From positions 6,369,661 through 6,433,660 of the forward strand of contig RSEF01000020.1 of NCBI GenBank assembly GCA_003993805.1: a stretch of DNA of 64,000 nt, given 5' to 3'. Below, piece by piece: positions 13,136 through 25,662 of this stretch. Under the pieces are notes generated by a model. That model had not been told where the DNA came from. It did no database searches and saw only the letters and a list, made by a program, of their open reading frames with translations. Within the stretch, counting starts at the first letter, position 1, and each line of letters begins with the position of its first letter. A program made the translations under genes and the position numbers. This DNA is from Himantopus leucocephalus (Eukaryota; Chordata; Aves; Charadriiformes; Recurvirostridae).

Positions 13136-16100
13136 GCTTCATCTGACAGACACTGATTTCTGGTGTGTGCATTGTTTTTCTGCACAGATGGTAAATCCTC
13201 CTGTAGAGTAAACAGCCTGAAAAAGGAACAGCTGCAGATGCCTTTTTGACAAGCACCTCGCCTGATGCTGGCCATGTGGAAGATTTGTACCCGTCAGATA
13301 TATTACCCTGTCCTCATCTTCAGTTGTGCTGTGTTGTTTACAGCCTGGTTCCCTGGAAGTCACTAGAGCTTTTCACAGCTAGTCCTTCAATTCTTGAAAA
13401 GACATGACTCGAGTATTTTTAACTGTTTCGCACCAAGGCTTCTATGACTGTACTGTTTGTTGCTGTTCTGTGCTTGAGTTGCTTCCGCCCTTCGGTGTGC
13501 TGTAACTGAGCAGGAATGTTCTTCTTGAGTGTTCCTGGCACTAAAAGCTGCAGCCACGAGGCTAACATAGAACTGCACAGATTTCGTGCTCGCTTACACT
13601 TCCCAGTCCATACATTTCAAAGCTTGTAGGGCTGAACAGACACATTCCTCATGAGCAGTTCAGTTCCTTCACCACCATGAAAGAGTCTGCCTGACTGACA
13701 CCACATATGGCAAGGTCACTATCAGTTTCTGGTTTGTACAGATGGGCCTTTTTCTAGGGAAGAAGTTGTTTCCTCAGTCAAGAAAACTAGTATGAAACGT
13801 TTTCTTGCCCCTAGCCTCTCCAGCCCTGAGTTACCAAAGAAATGACACAGAACTCTCTCATGTTGTGTGTTCATATTCATTGTACAAATGTTTACTGCTG
13901 ACATAAAATTCCAATTTGCTAGATGCATGCTCTGGTTTTGATGAAAGTGTGCTGAATTTATATATCTGCTCTAAAATAGTAACTTACCAAGCGGGTTTAG
14001 TATTTTTAAATGTCACTGCCATTGCTGTAACAGATGCTAGCAATAAGCTGACAACCCAGATTTTCCACTGAGGAGTCATTCATGGATGCTGCATTTGTAG
14101 CAGAATCCATCAGTTCTCTAACTCATAACTCAAAGTTAACTGCCACTTTGCTTTTCTTAAAATGCTGAAGATTGTGTCCTAGGGGATTATAAATACTTAG
14201 TTTTATTTAATCCTGGAAACATACTCAGTTTGTTACTAGACAAATGTAGCAGAATCAGCCCCCTATTTGAAGAGATTACAAAATGAAAGGTGATAATAGA
14301 GAAAAAAGTGAGAAGCTTAGAGCTATGAATAATGCAGAAGAGTTTTCTGGGAGGTGTTGGAAATTCACTGGAAACCACCAAACTATAAAACTAGAAGCCA
14401 TTGTACTGGATGAGTTCACATCATCTGCACTGATGTGTAGTCCGTTCAATAAACTAGGAGGGATAGACTAAGTCAGCTTCTTTTCCACCTCTTCCAAAAA
14501 TCTAGCGAAACATCTAGAAAAAGTATCCTGCAGAACTGGCATAGAGCCAGGCTGAATAGCTAGGAAGCAAAGAGGAGGCGTTCTGGCAAGAACCCTCACC
14601 TCTATTTTCTGTGACTCTGGGAAGACCAAGCTATGCAACTTTGAGAAGTATAGACTCCCACACTTGGACAAGAGCTGCAGCACGAAATGTGCCAAGGTTG
14701 ACCATGATGTGACAGAATGGCTGAAGAAAAAAAGCATTTTTTATGCTTCAATTTTTAGATTTAGGAAGGAAGAAGAGGACTATGACCTTGGTGAATTGAC
14801 AGAGGATCTCTTCAGACAGATCAACTAAAGGAAGGGGATAACAGTAGCAGCTTTGGTCTATACTGATAATTAGGACTGAGCTTAAAGTTATCACAGAACA
14901 TTTATTAGTCAGCAGTGTTACACACCGTGAAGCTCAGAGGTCAGTTTTTGATGGCTGCACAGCTCAGACTTGGAATAGCTACTGAGATTCTAGTTGGAAG
15001 GTTAACCCAGCATGATTCCCAGCTTGGCCTAAGCCTATCCTTAACCCTGACATGTTTTGAAACTTAAGTTAAAAGGTATAATAAACAGGAACCGCTTTGT
15101 CTTAAATATCAGTATAGACCAAGACTAATTTTATGACAAAATGGTCCAGCAGGATGTTCTATTATGTCTGTCCATATAATACTAGCTCTGCTAAATGAAC
15201 TGCTGAGAAAATTAGTTGAACTACCAGAGAATAAGAAGATATCAAACCTCTTCTTTTCACTATCTCCCTGAAATTTGCAATGGGCTTACACAACAGAAAA
15301 ATTATTCAGGCAGTAAAATTTGTAGTTAGTTGAATTTTGCTAAGCAAATGAAGTTATACTTGAAAAGTGGTTTTATGACAGTGTATCTGTGTTTGCTAGG
15401 CCTTTTACCAACACAGAAATGTAATGAAAAGAAAATATTTATAACTGGCATTTGTATTCCAGCAAATGTTTTAGCACAGAGCTGATCTTAGAGCAAGTGC
15501 AAATACTGCCATGCGCTTCAGAGTGCTGGGATCTCACACAGATGCCCAATAAGCTGCGATTTGTTTCTCTGCAGCCCATGGGGAACTGGAGTCATTTGCA
15601 ACAGAACTAATTTCTGTTTTCTGCAAGACAAACAAGTGAGGGGAGAGGGGAGGAAGCAGCAGGCATACATCAAGTGGTCTTTAAGCAGCTAGCCCCTGCC
15701 AAGAGAAGATAAGGAGAAAAGAATTAGCTACTCTGGAACCAACTCCACTTCTTTTTCTTAAATAACTTAGGCTTTGTGCCTAGTTAAAGCACATCCTTGC
15801 TTTGAATGCCTTGTTTCCATTACATGTCAATTTTCTAGTGCTAAACTAATTTGCTGAGGCTGTGCTAATGTCCCTGCCAGACCAGCTTCCATCGCTCTTA
15901 TCTTTATTTACTCAGAAGCATCGCGACAGTGTATTTTAGCCCTTTTCCTTTCAAATTATTTTCAGCATCATTCCCCATCTATCCCAAAAGCTGCTTCCTG
16001 CACAGCGATACATCTTAGCAAGAGGACAATGAAAATCCAGCAGTAACATCCTAGACACATGTTGCACAATGAAGACGAACAGAGGACTTACTAGCTGGTA

Positions 16101-16411
16101 ACCCTAACCGAGTTTCTGAAGTTCTGTCAGTCAGCAGGCTGGAATGCCACCAAGATGACAAAGCAGCACAGAAGTGTGTAGATGCCCATAACCTGCCATA
16201 TAGTGTTTACTCCAGTGAGGAACCCACTCTGCTTGAACCAGTGTGGACTGTCCATTTCAGCTCTGAGCCACAGGAACGATGGCTGCCTTTCACACGGAGC
16301 TACACAGCTTACTGAACTTGGGAAGTCATATCAAGGGCTGATCTGGCACTGGACTACTTAGCATCAGTCTCTTCTTTGCTTCTTCCAAAATTCTTTTGAA
16401 GAATCTGGGCT

Positions 16412-16427
16412 GGTTGTTGTTGTTGTT
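16412..16427. repeat. (GTT)n microsatellite
   Basis: Five consecutive GTT triplets run into a short T tract, inside otherwise unremarkable noncoding sequence. Confidence 0.9.
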
Positions 16428-17837
16428 TTTAGCAAGTAACTGCAACAATAAATAGGGATAGGCCATAAATGCTGGACTAATGTCATAAGACGGCTCCATA
16501 CATTGTCCAGGGTCCCTTATCTTGCAGGATCTGAACCTAGCAGCTCCATGTAGTTTATTTCAAGCTTTGAAGTTGGGGGAGTATTTAATGATTTTGTAAT
16601 GCAAATCTGTACTTAGGTTTGTCCGTTCTGCCTGTCTGCTCCTTTCTCCTTGAAGGCTGGCCCATTCTTCCCTCTGGAGGACTGGGACGTAGCTGTAGAC
16701 AGAGCATCTGCACTGGGCTGGAGGAGGTTACTGGAGGACAGAAGCCTGATCCCTCCCTCTCTCTGAGGGCCTAACGAGGAGCCTCCCTTGAATGACGCAG
16801 GACGATCTTGTTCCCCAGAGCCAACCCTGATGTTTCCCTGACAGGCAAAATGATCCCTCCCAGGAGCTGAGCATAGTTCCATTCGTGGGATCACATTGAA
16901 GATGCTCCCTCCCCACAGGCAGAATGCCTCCAGCAGGATAAAGACACGGGGCCCTCCCTCTCTCCTGGAAGCTGAGGATACGGGGAAGCCTGTTCTGTAC
17001 CTTCAGGGACTCAGCCATTTGCTGCTTCTTACCCTCTTTTCCCCACCTGCTTACTTGTGACACTTACTTTTTTTTTTTACAGAGTTAATGTTTAGAACAC
17101 AGCAAGGATAAAGCCTTTTCTAATTATACATCTTTTTTAATCACAATCTCTTGGCTGATGTTAAAAGGGAATGCAGTAGGTTTTGGCTTTGGAATCACAG
17201 CTAATGACTTTCCAGTAATTTCAGAACAACAAGGTACCACTGCCACCTCTTGTTAGTAAAATCTGATAGCAACAAGCCAATGACTAATAGTCCAGGACTA
17301 GCCTTTCTCTATTCCACTGCTGTGACAAAAAGTCATTTCCAAACTTAGCTTATAGGGCCATTGTGGATGTTGGACAGAAAATGTTTATACCTAGAGTACG
17401 TTTGCAACATTGACAAATTTTGAATGTGCAATGCTGCTTATGATGGCATATAGAAGCACAGGGGTGAGCTGGCTTTCCCATGAACAACGGTACAAGTTAT
17501 CAGTAGGAGTCCTGAATTGCAACCTTTCTGCTCTGAGCACTAGTACAGAACCCAAGGATCTAATCACCTGCTCCTGTCCTGAGACACACAAGATCGTAGA
17601 ATAACAAAAGCTTTTTTTTTCTTGCTGTTTTAATTTAGCAGGGAGTGCATGTACTCTAAGGAACAACAATATCAAATTTGAATTACTGTTTATTTCTGCT
17701 GCAGTCATGCCCAAAATCCCAAACTGAGTCTGGGACCCTGTTGCTATGTACTGTTCAAAACATATCAAGAGAAACTACAGCATGAATGAATGAAACAGAA
17801 ACAGTGAGAGAAGAAACAAAAGTAGGAGGGGAAATAA

Positions 17838-17950
17838 TTTGAATAGAATGACAGAGCTGGTGATAGAGCTTGGTCAGGAAAAACCAAGTACTGAACCCAC
17901 ATCTCCTGAGTAGTTAATCATACATTTACTTTACCACACTGCCCACTTCC
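17838..17950 (-). repeat. Probable MIR-type SINE head, reverse orientation
   Basis: ACAGAGCTGGTGATAGAGCT, followed by a CTGAACCCACATCTCCTGAG segment and ACCACACTGCCC, matches the order of a reverse-complemented MIR tRNA-like head (GCAGAGCTGGGATTAGAACC ... CAGGTCTCCTGACTC in other copies). A part of the CORE appears to be missing or too decayed to see. Ends are approximate. Confidence 0.5.
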
Positions 17951-19310
17951 TTTTTGTATTAAGAAAGATGCACGTATCCAGAAGTTATTGCAAAGTTATT
18001 ACAAATTTCAGTTAATATTTTTCTTTTGTACAATGCCAGGGGTTATTCTGTGAAATTACAAGATGAGCTGCTGTACGCTGCTCCATCGCAGAACTCCTAA
18101 GCTCCTTACTTCTGGGCTACTGGGATGAAGTAGCCTGTCCCATCTGCACTTTGCGAGAAACTTAGGATATCTATTCACACTATCCCCTGCATACACGTAC
18201 TCCACCCAGGAAAATGAAGGTGCGCTTGTAGCATGTGCAAAAATATCTCTGCTAGCTTAATCTAATTAACATGAATAATAACAGCCACAGAGATGCAGCT
18301 GAGAGGTCTTTAACATGCTAGTAACCAGATTACAAACTCTGAAAGACTCCGAGTACATACTCAGGCTGTTAAACCCACATTGCCACATTTTTGCTGCTGT
18401 TATTACCAAGCTCTATTAGCCTAGCACAGGTAAATCAGCACATGCTGCAGTTACTCCTTCCCTCATTTTTGAGGCATAGATGCATTCAAAGGCACAATCC
18501 TTCAAAGAAACCAGCTGCTCTTGCACTTTTGTCTCTACAGGATGGTCTACTGAAATAACCTCAGCATGCTTTTGTTTAGTATGGCAGATTGTTACTCCAT
18601 GTGATAGAACTGAAAATAATGAACTTCGATGTTATTCATTTGTTATTCAGTGCCTCGCTACTGACCAGCCTGGCACTTGAGTTTTGGCCTTTGCAGTGCT
18701 CATACATACCACATATCCTTGAAGAGAGGTGAGTTGAGGGAGCAGAAGGGAGGGCCGGTGTTTTACCCAATAAGCAGTAGGTCAGTTAACATAGTATCTT
18801 ATACAAAAGACACCAGAGATTTCCAAACTGTCAGGCTGAGAGGGAACAAATTCTAAGAACGTGGTTTCTTGAAGGCAGTGGCAATAAAACTCCACTGTTA
18901 CGTCCTACAACGAGTACTGAGGCAGCACCCTGCCAGAGATGGCTGTGCGTGAGCACTGTGTGAGCACAGTCACAATAGTAGCACGCTGCTTGTGCAATCT
19001 CCCCCATGGTGCAGCCATAGAGAGTTTTTTCCCCAGTGCAGCTAAGTCATACTTGCTTCCTGAAGTGGCTTCTTCTACCGGGAATTTCCAGCCTTGTTCA
19101 TGTTGACTCTCCCTTATCCAATGTGCTTTTGAGTTCTTGAAGTCTGGCAAGAACCTTTCTCCAAGAAGACTGGATAATGTGAAGTATTTTTATGTCCTCA
19201 TTTTTTTTGTAAAATCAGCTGTTGAAGTGTTTTAATGATAACCGCGATACAGGTGACCTGGTGTCTATTCCCAGCGTCCACCTGATGTGTGGCCACAGGT
19301 AGCTACCTAG

Positions 19311-19432
19311 AGTTAACTTCACTACTCCTTTCCCTTCTCTCCCTTTATCTGTTTCCACTGTAAGATAAGGAGCTCAGTATTTGCCCAGTGCTTAGTGCAG
19401 TGAGCCCCTCTGACAGGGGCTTCTATATGCTA
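19311..19432 (+). repeat. Old LINE/SINE 3'-end-like repeat (L3/L2 type)
   Basis: ACTGTAAGATAAGGAGCTCA, then GCCCAGTGCTTAGTGCAGTG and a CTTCTATATGCTACC end follow the pattern TGTAAGCTC ... AGTGCCTAGCACAGTG ... GTGCTAC seen in 3' parts of old amniote retroposons. The family cannot be named with certainty by eye. It stands about 160 bp left of the assembly gap. Confidence 0.42.
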
Positions 19433-19593
19433 CCAGAAAGAGAATGGAACAGAATCCCTATTTCAGCTTACTTTTGATATGAATGCAGATGTTTATCCAA
19501 GAAACTAGGAACAGTTTCTCCAGTTTTGTAAATGGAGGTAATCCCACTGAAATTAATATAACTAGTCCCACCTACAGAGTTAAGCGTACACTC

Positions 19594-19693
19594 NNNNNNN
19601 NNNNNNNNNNNNNNNNNNNNNNNNNNNNNNNNNNNNNNNNNNNNNNNNNNNNNNNNNNNNNNNNNNNNNNNNNNNNNNNNNNNNNNNNNNNNN
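19594..19693. other. Assembly gap of exactly 100 N
   Basis: One hundred consecutive N characters. This is a conventional placeholder length, so the true size of the missing piece is unknown. The right flank starts inside a CR1 3' tail, which suggests that CR1 sequence caused the break. Any open frame drawn across the N run is meaningless. Confidence 0.99.
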
Positions 19694-19720
19694 GATTCTA
19701 TGATTCTATGATTCTATAAT
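19694..19720 (+). mobile_element. CR1 LINE 3' tail, body lost in gap
   Basis: The sequence right after the gap has three ATTCTATG-type 8-bp repeats, the direct repeats that end CR1 non-LTR retrotransposons in birds and other sauropsids. CR1 copies are typically 5'-truncated and end in such short repeats instead of poly(A). Orientation is plus, so any remaining CR1 body lies inside the 100-N gap. No CR1 coding sequence is visible in the window. Confidence 0.75.
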
Positions 19721-20659
19721 CAGTACCTTGTTTTTATGAATAATTGGCTAAGACCCCAATCCTGTAAAATTTCACCTAATTTTGACACCAATCTCCTTGG
19801 CATAAATGTACTAAAGAATTAGCTTAAGTGTCAGCGTTGGCCAAATCAGGTCCCTAGACTGTGCATGCTTGGGGAGCAAGGTCCTACCTCTATTTAGCCG
19901 TTTCATTCATAATACCAGCAGCCCAGATCCTTAACTAGGACTAGAGATGCTGCTGTAATACAAGTAAGTATTAAAAAGGAAGCTGCTCTGTAGCTCAGTG
20001 AAGCATTCTTTTGCCTTTGGCCTGAAAGCCTGCGTCTCAATTCTCCTGCCAAGCCTTGGAGCTCACACCCCATGGACAGACGCACATGGGTTTTTCCCAT
20101 CAGTTTCATCAGAATAAAACTGTTTTGTGGTTTCTTGTTATAAACTCTTTACAGAAGCTAATTACTGTTGGCACAGAATTAACCACCAGTTGTATAAGTG
20201 AAATTTTGCTCAGCTTTGTATCCTGTGCTGCATTCACAATATGGTAAAAAGAATGTGCTGCCCAGCTGTGTGTGCTATTCAGCAGATGCTCTGCTAATGC
20301 AAGATCAACCCATCTGCCCATCAGGTAGAAGTTAAAAGTCTTCTTTTACTTTTCAAATAAGCAGGGAGTAAATCCCAGGGTCCTTGTCAACACTTCCCCT
20401 CTAAACAAACTAGATTCTAATGTTCAAGGCTGCAAGCAGACTACAGAAGCCTGCAAATGCATTGACATGTTTACCTGAATGTTTAATATACTTTGTATCA
20501 GTGACATACACACATGTGGTAGGAAGACTCTACATAAGACCCACTTTCAGGCTATTTTGCCTGCTAACTGCTGAGCAGGTGTTTTTATACCATTTTGAAT
20601 AGTTGCTTCAACTGTGAAAATGAAGGGAAAAAATCTGTCCTGTGGAGACCAATAAAATC

Positions 20660-20815
20660 TATGAGGTTTGCATTTTATTTATGGAAAATTAATTCAGCAG
20701 GGTCAGCGGGGCATCAGTTTACAGGATGCCCTAGCTCCACTGATGAGTAATCTGCTAATTAATAGCTTTGGAAATGCCGCCAAGATCCTGCCAGAATGAT
20801 TGCAGCACACCAACA
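20660..20815. promoter_or_regulatory. Candidate conserved regulatory element
   Basis: This short region packs several homeodomain-type cores into about 150 bases: AAAATTAATTCAGC, TGCTAATTAATAG and AATGATTGCAGCAC, with mixed GC-rich segments between them and no repeat features. That mixture resembles vertebrate conserved noncoding enhancers. This is pattern-based inference only; conservation could not be tested. Confidence 0.25.
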
Positions 20816-21539
20816 GACCTCGCTCAACTCCTGAACAGACATTCACATACGCAACCATAGCTGTTGGGATGAGCAAAATGACCTCTTACTATTTCTTCCA
20901 GTCTGTTTTCTAGGCCGAAAGATGTTAGATCGTGTATCTGTCCTCAAATATAGATCCTTCTTTTCATATTCTTGGCATGAGTCTCAGTAGCTGAAAGTCA
21001 GAACCGACTTCTGTTTAAGCAAGATCTTAGTGTTTTCAAAAGCAATAAAAAAAACGCAAATAATCTGACAGCTTCCTCTTTGACCAACAGGAATTTGTGC
21101 ACTCTATCTTTGAACCTAGGAAGTCTTTATACTGAGGTTGAGGTAAAAAAGCTACCTGTTTATATAAGGAAATAACGAGTTTATACATTGTGGTCTTTTT
21201 ATTTTGTTGTTCTCTTACTGTTCGAACTGAATCTGTCAGTGCGACGTACATACTCGAAGGATTAGTTTTATCGGATTCCAAGTTATATTGCCAACTGCTG
21301 TCTCTCCAGAGTCTTGAATATTGGGAAAATCTGTTCTAAATCTAAAAACTAATTTAAAAACCCACAGGCCCTTGTGTAGTATCCTCATTAGCAACTGATC
21401 CTGCCTCTTTGTAGACTGTAAACTCTTTCTGTTGAGATTGTGTTATTTTGTGAAGCATAGTGAAATCTGTTAAGGGAAGCCATATCTTAGATGTGCGAGA
21501 GGCTGGTTTAAGAGGTCAGAGTCCAAATCTGTATCAGCC

Positions 21540-21602
21540 ACAACAGCCCTGTTGGTTTCAATGGAGAGAATCTGATTTGTGTCAGCGGAGGATTTGGCCC
21601 AC
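21540..21602. repeat. Old amniote interspersed repeat fragment
   Basis: GGTTTCAATGGAGAGAATCT, then GATTTGTGTCAGC, then GGAGGATTTGGCCC follows the pattern TTCAATGGAGT ... GATTTACACCAGC ... GAGGATCTGGCCC of a very common decayed repeat in reptile and bird genomes. No library name is assigned. Confidence 0.5.
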
Positions 21603-24600
21603 AGTAGGCACAGTGCGTTCTGTTCTTCTGTCTGTTTGAAATTAGGAAGATAAAGGTGTCTCATATCCAAAAAAATATATGCCAAAGAAAAATAACAAGC
21701 AGCTGCTCTGAGATGTGTCTGGCTTGTAGGGGTACTTCATATTTACTCCTGTTGGTAAGACTTACTTTATTCTGCTGTGGCTTTGGCTTCTATACAATGC
21801 ACTATTCCCAAGTTTGCTAATAAAAACATTATAAGATTCTAAATTCTAAAGCTTGGGAAGACGTTCTTGGTGAATAAGTGCAAGGAACCAAAGTGCTTTT
21901 AAATGCTTCCCTCTTCTGCCTAGAGCTGCTGGCAACCAAGGGACTATTCTACATAGCAGAGTTTACTACTCTTAGCCTTGAGAAGAGATGCCTTCGATGT
22001 TTCTCTTTCCATAGTCCTCCTGAGAGTAAAGATGTACTTTCCCCGCTTCCTCAAAGCCCACTGAAGATGTTGGCCTGAAGAAAGAACCCCGTTCCAATGT
22101 TTTCTGTCACATCTGTTCAAAATTCACCCCGTCTTTTTTATTTTAAATGTGCTGTTTTCTTGCCAGACATAGCTGCTGTAGAAAAAAGAATTTAAAATGG
22201 AGAAGAGTTCATGTACAGAGTGCACGTAAATTGGCACAGATTATCCGGTGTCGAGGGCTTTGCAGGAGAGGATTAGCCATTTGATGCTGGACCTGATGGC
22301 AGTCATTCTCCTTTGTGTACATATGGAAACATGCCATTCCATTTCTCATTTACTGTTGCTGTCACAGAGGAGCTAACTTGTCCTTCAAACCATTATACTA
22401 GTTAGTGTGACACTTTCTTCATGTGTTTCCAGATCAAAAATTAAATTTTGCTTGTGTTCTTAGTGGGTGTGCACCTCATGCACTTAATCTTCCTCAGCGT
22501 TCCAGTGCATTTCTACAAAGTGTTGCACTGGAAAACCTTGTGAAAAACAGTTTTCTTCTAAATGTAAAGTGGAAACTCATATTGCCACGACAGGCTTTTC
22601 TTCTTTTATTAAAGGACACAAAATTAACAGTAAAGTCACCACAATCTAGCATACTGCGCACCTTCTCTGTGGGAATCAGTTACACTACGCAAAACATGCC
22701 ATTCCCTATGTGGCGACAGCTGAGCCGTTAAAGCTGGAGAAGTGCAGTAAATGGCACACAAAGCCACAGTAGAACTGCACGGAGTGTATCTCCTTCCATC
22801 CTTTTCTCTAACGTACTGCTCTCTGGCTTCTCAATGCTAACTGTTTCTGAGAGCTCAGTTTCTTGATATTAAAAAAGCTAAGTAAGTTAAAAAAAGGGTC
22901 AGCTGGTAAACAGAAAATCTAAAAAGAGCAGTCAGCAGCAGAAAGTCCCAAGAGATTCCAGTTAGGATTTCAGTGATTTTTTTTGTTGTTCTTCCAAACC
23001 TACAAAGGAAAGTGCATGTTACTGCTTTCTAGATGTTCAAATGTTTGTCTTCATACTTCCTCACTCTTGATGAAATTCGTTTTACAAATCAGAGGTATGG
23101 CTTTGGTGGAATTAAGATTAGGATTTGGACTATAGGTCCACAAATTAAAGCTTCATCTGGAAAATATGTTTGGCATTTTGAGTATCAGCTAGACTAAGGG
23201 CAACATCCATTTCTGCCTTGAATGTCCTCGTCACCTAGGAAAGTCCTGAAGCCTCCTAGTCTACAATCACTGGATCAGGAATATTTGTACCTGCACATAG
23301 CACTTTTATGGATTAATAACATCCTGCAAGTCAAAGCACTTTTGGAAAGTTTTAATCTCCATGCTGGAGCACAAAGACTGTCAGCTGTTTACTGGTCCTT
23401 AATAACATAATGCTATCATCAGTGATAAGAAACAGGCTACTGAGCCTGTTCTCAGTGGAGTTTTTTCAGGACAAAATTACCTGTCTCACAGTTGTCTGAT
23501 ACTCCCATCTTGAGCTAACTGTCCCAAAATGGAACTGAACAAAATTGGCTAGTCACTTATGGAAAAAAATGGCATCATTTAATTGTGAAGTTTGCTTGTT
23601 TGTGTCTAGTGATCTCAGGAAGGCAGAGAGATAAGAGGAGGTTCAACCCTGTGAAACGGTTGAGTCTACGCAAAACTCAAGCTAGTTCTGCTGAATCCAG
23701 TTCACATTCACTACAACCTACTCGACCACTTCTTTCTTCTTTCATTAGTGGACGTGGGTCAAAGTCCCTGTTGATAAACTTTTCATTTTTATCATCGAAG
23801 TGCTATCTTTTCCTTGCTTCTGTCACCTTCAGGAAAGCTGTTACCCAATTCTGGGTGCCATTTGAGGAAGCAAAGATTAAGTAATAGGCAGCAACAGGGG
23901 TTGTATGACGCTGCACCAAGAAACTTCATCTCTGATTAACAGCAGGTTCCGTAAATGTTACCCATAGCAGAGGGACCACTGGATGCCTCCCTGTCTGAAG
24001 TTCCTTTCTGGACACTTTCCCCACTCATTTAGTGTTTGTTCTTCTGCAACAGCAAGGAAATGAAGAAGAGGAAGGAAAAGAGGCAATGAGCACACATCTA
24101 ATGAGGAAGGGGGCAGATTAAGGTACTAGAGGTACCCTTAAAGCTTATGCAACTGGCCTGTGCTCAGCAATCACAGTGTCCAAACAAGGCACAGAAGCAG
24201 CTTTCCTGTTAGACAAAAGCATGAGAAGGAAAGGAGAAGTGGAGCCTTTTGGGTTACAGGAAATCAGTATGGACTGACCAACGCCCTGTCCAGACAGCAT
24301 AAGCCCTGCCCTTTCCCCTCACCTACCATATTGTACGTCTTTATCAGTCATAGAGTAGTTTTGGGTGTTGTTCAGCATCAGCTAATGACGGGTATCTTTG
24401 TCCCAAGTGAAGCAATCTGAAGACCCATTCCATTTGTGTGACTTACTCAGAGGCCTGGGGGCAATTCCAGGGACCAGTTTTTCAGCCTATTCAGACTGTT
24501 ATTTTTGCTAAATGAGACTCTAACAAGGTAGTAACTTCACTTCAAACAAAAAGATAGAAAGGAGCAGACTCCCTTCTACACATAGACTTCAGCCAAGATT

Positions 24601-25549
24601 AGTAAAAGAAAAAAGTACTGCTTGGCCAAGGAGGCTGAAGGCTACAGAGCAAGCCTGGTGTCCAGCTGCCCACTGTCAGTGAGCCCCTCGTCCCTGATCC
24701 ACGGGAACCTCTCCTATGCATGAGAAAACCTTTCAGCTGATTTCTTTGCACATTGCATCTGGACCCCGAGGATTTTCTAGCATATTAATCACCTCTTCGT
24801 GTGGACCTCTGAGCGAGATGAAAAACCTTTCTTCCTCTAGGGGTTCAAGCTGTATATAGTTGATTTGTAGTAGCCACTGCAACCATACTTTTGAATGGCT
24901 AACCAGATGTTGCATTTTTTGCCTGAAATGCCATGACTTTTATGCATTGTTGTATTTTTGCCCAAGTGTTTGAGCTTTCCAAGTGCCACAAATATCAGGT
25001 CCAAAGTAAACAATCTTTTTTTTTTTTTTTTCTTGGTGTATATGTCACCACAAAGTTTAAAATGGACCTGGGAACACACCTGGAGAAACACTGTCAAGAC
25101 AAAAGATGTCAACCCTTGTATTCTCATTGGCTTCTTAGATGTTTTCTTTATTTAATTGTGTTGAATACAGTAATTCTTTAAAAATCTTGCTTTACTTAAC
25201 TGCCAGTGACAGGGCTGATGTTTTAGTTTCTGGGTCTGAAGAACAACTTTTACAGACTATGGAGTGTTATGCTGTGCTTGGGCTCCCTGTGCGAGGGAAT
25301 CTGCTGAAGTTGAAGGGCTGTGGTTTGAAATGAACTTGTTTGCAGCTTAGAGTTTTGCGAAAAAAGAAAAAGAGATTAGTTTTGCATGCTGCTAGAACAC
25401 AAGCCATCTTTATCTCCCAGTAAAGTCTACAGGGCTGAGCTTCATACTGGGAGTGGTCAGCATCTTGCTGAATTAAATTGTCATATATGATTGTGTGCTG
25501 AGACTGGAAAATACCCTCCAATAGACCTAAGCGTGCATTTAAATTATAT

Positions 25550-25662
25550 GTATGTATTATAATGGTGTTTAAGAGTCCCAGCTGTTCAACAGAACTCAGT
25601 TGTGCTGGGTGCAGTACAAACACAGAGTGCGAAAGTTGGTCCCTGACCAACTGGTTCTGTAA
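25550..25662 (-). repeat. Old retroposon 3'-end-like repeat, reverse orientation
   Basis: From left to right: GTATTATAATGGTGTTTAAG, then AGTCCCAGCTG, GTTGTGCTGGGTGCAGTACA, AACACAGAGTGCGAAAG and TTGGTCCCTGACCAA. This follows the reverse complement of an abundant old amniote repeat whose 3' part reads roughly GGGACTGTC ... TGTTTGTACAGCGCCTAGCACAATGGGG. It is clearly related to the class seen at 19.3 kb, in the opposite orientation. Confidence 0.55.

Larger units (their letters stand above)
10005..19593. other. Noncoding stretch, no gene recognised
   Basis: No coding exon or RNA gene was recognised on either strand. Open frames are short and unlike known proteins. Contents that can be named are two MIR fossils (near 13.0 and 17.9 kb), a GTT microsatellite at 16.4 kb and an L3/L2-like retroposon 3' end at 19.3-19.4 kb. 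The part from 16.6 to 17.05 kb is somewhat richer in G and C than its surroundings but lacks CpG clustering. Confidence 0.7.

Noticed and set aside
17391..17768. Minus-strand open frame of about 125 codons
   Set aside because: Unlike any protein I recognise; no promoter, splice or poly(A) context; best explained by chance.
19483..19719. Open frame spanning the 100-N gap
   Set aside because: Most of it is unknown sequence, and the right part is a CR1 tail; it cannot be a supported gene.
25016..25031. 16-base T run as poly(A) tail of a reverse-oriented processed pseudogene
   Set aside because: The adjacent left side shows no recognisable coding relic, and no target-site duplication was seen.
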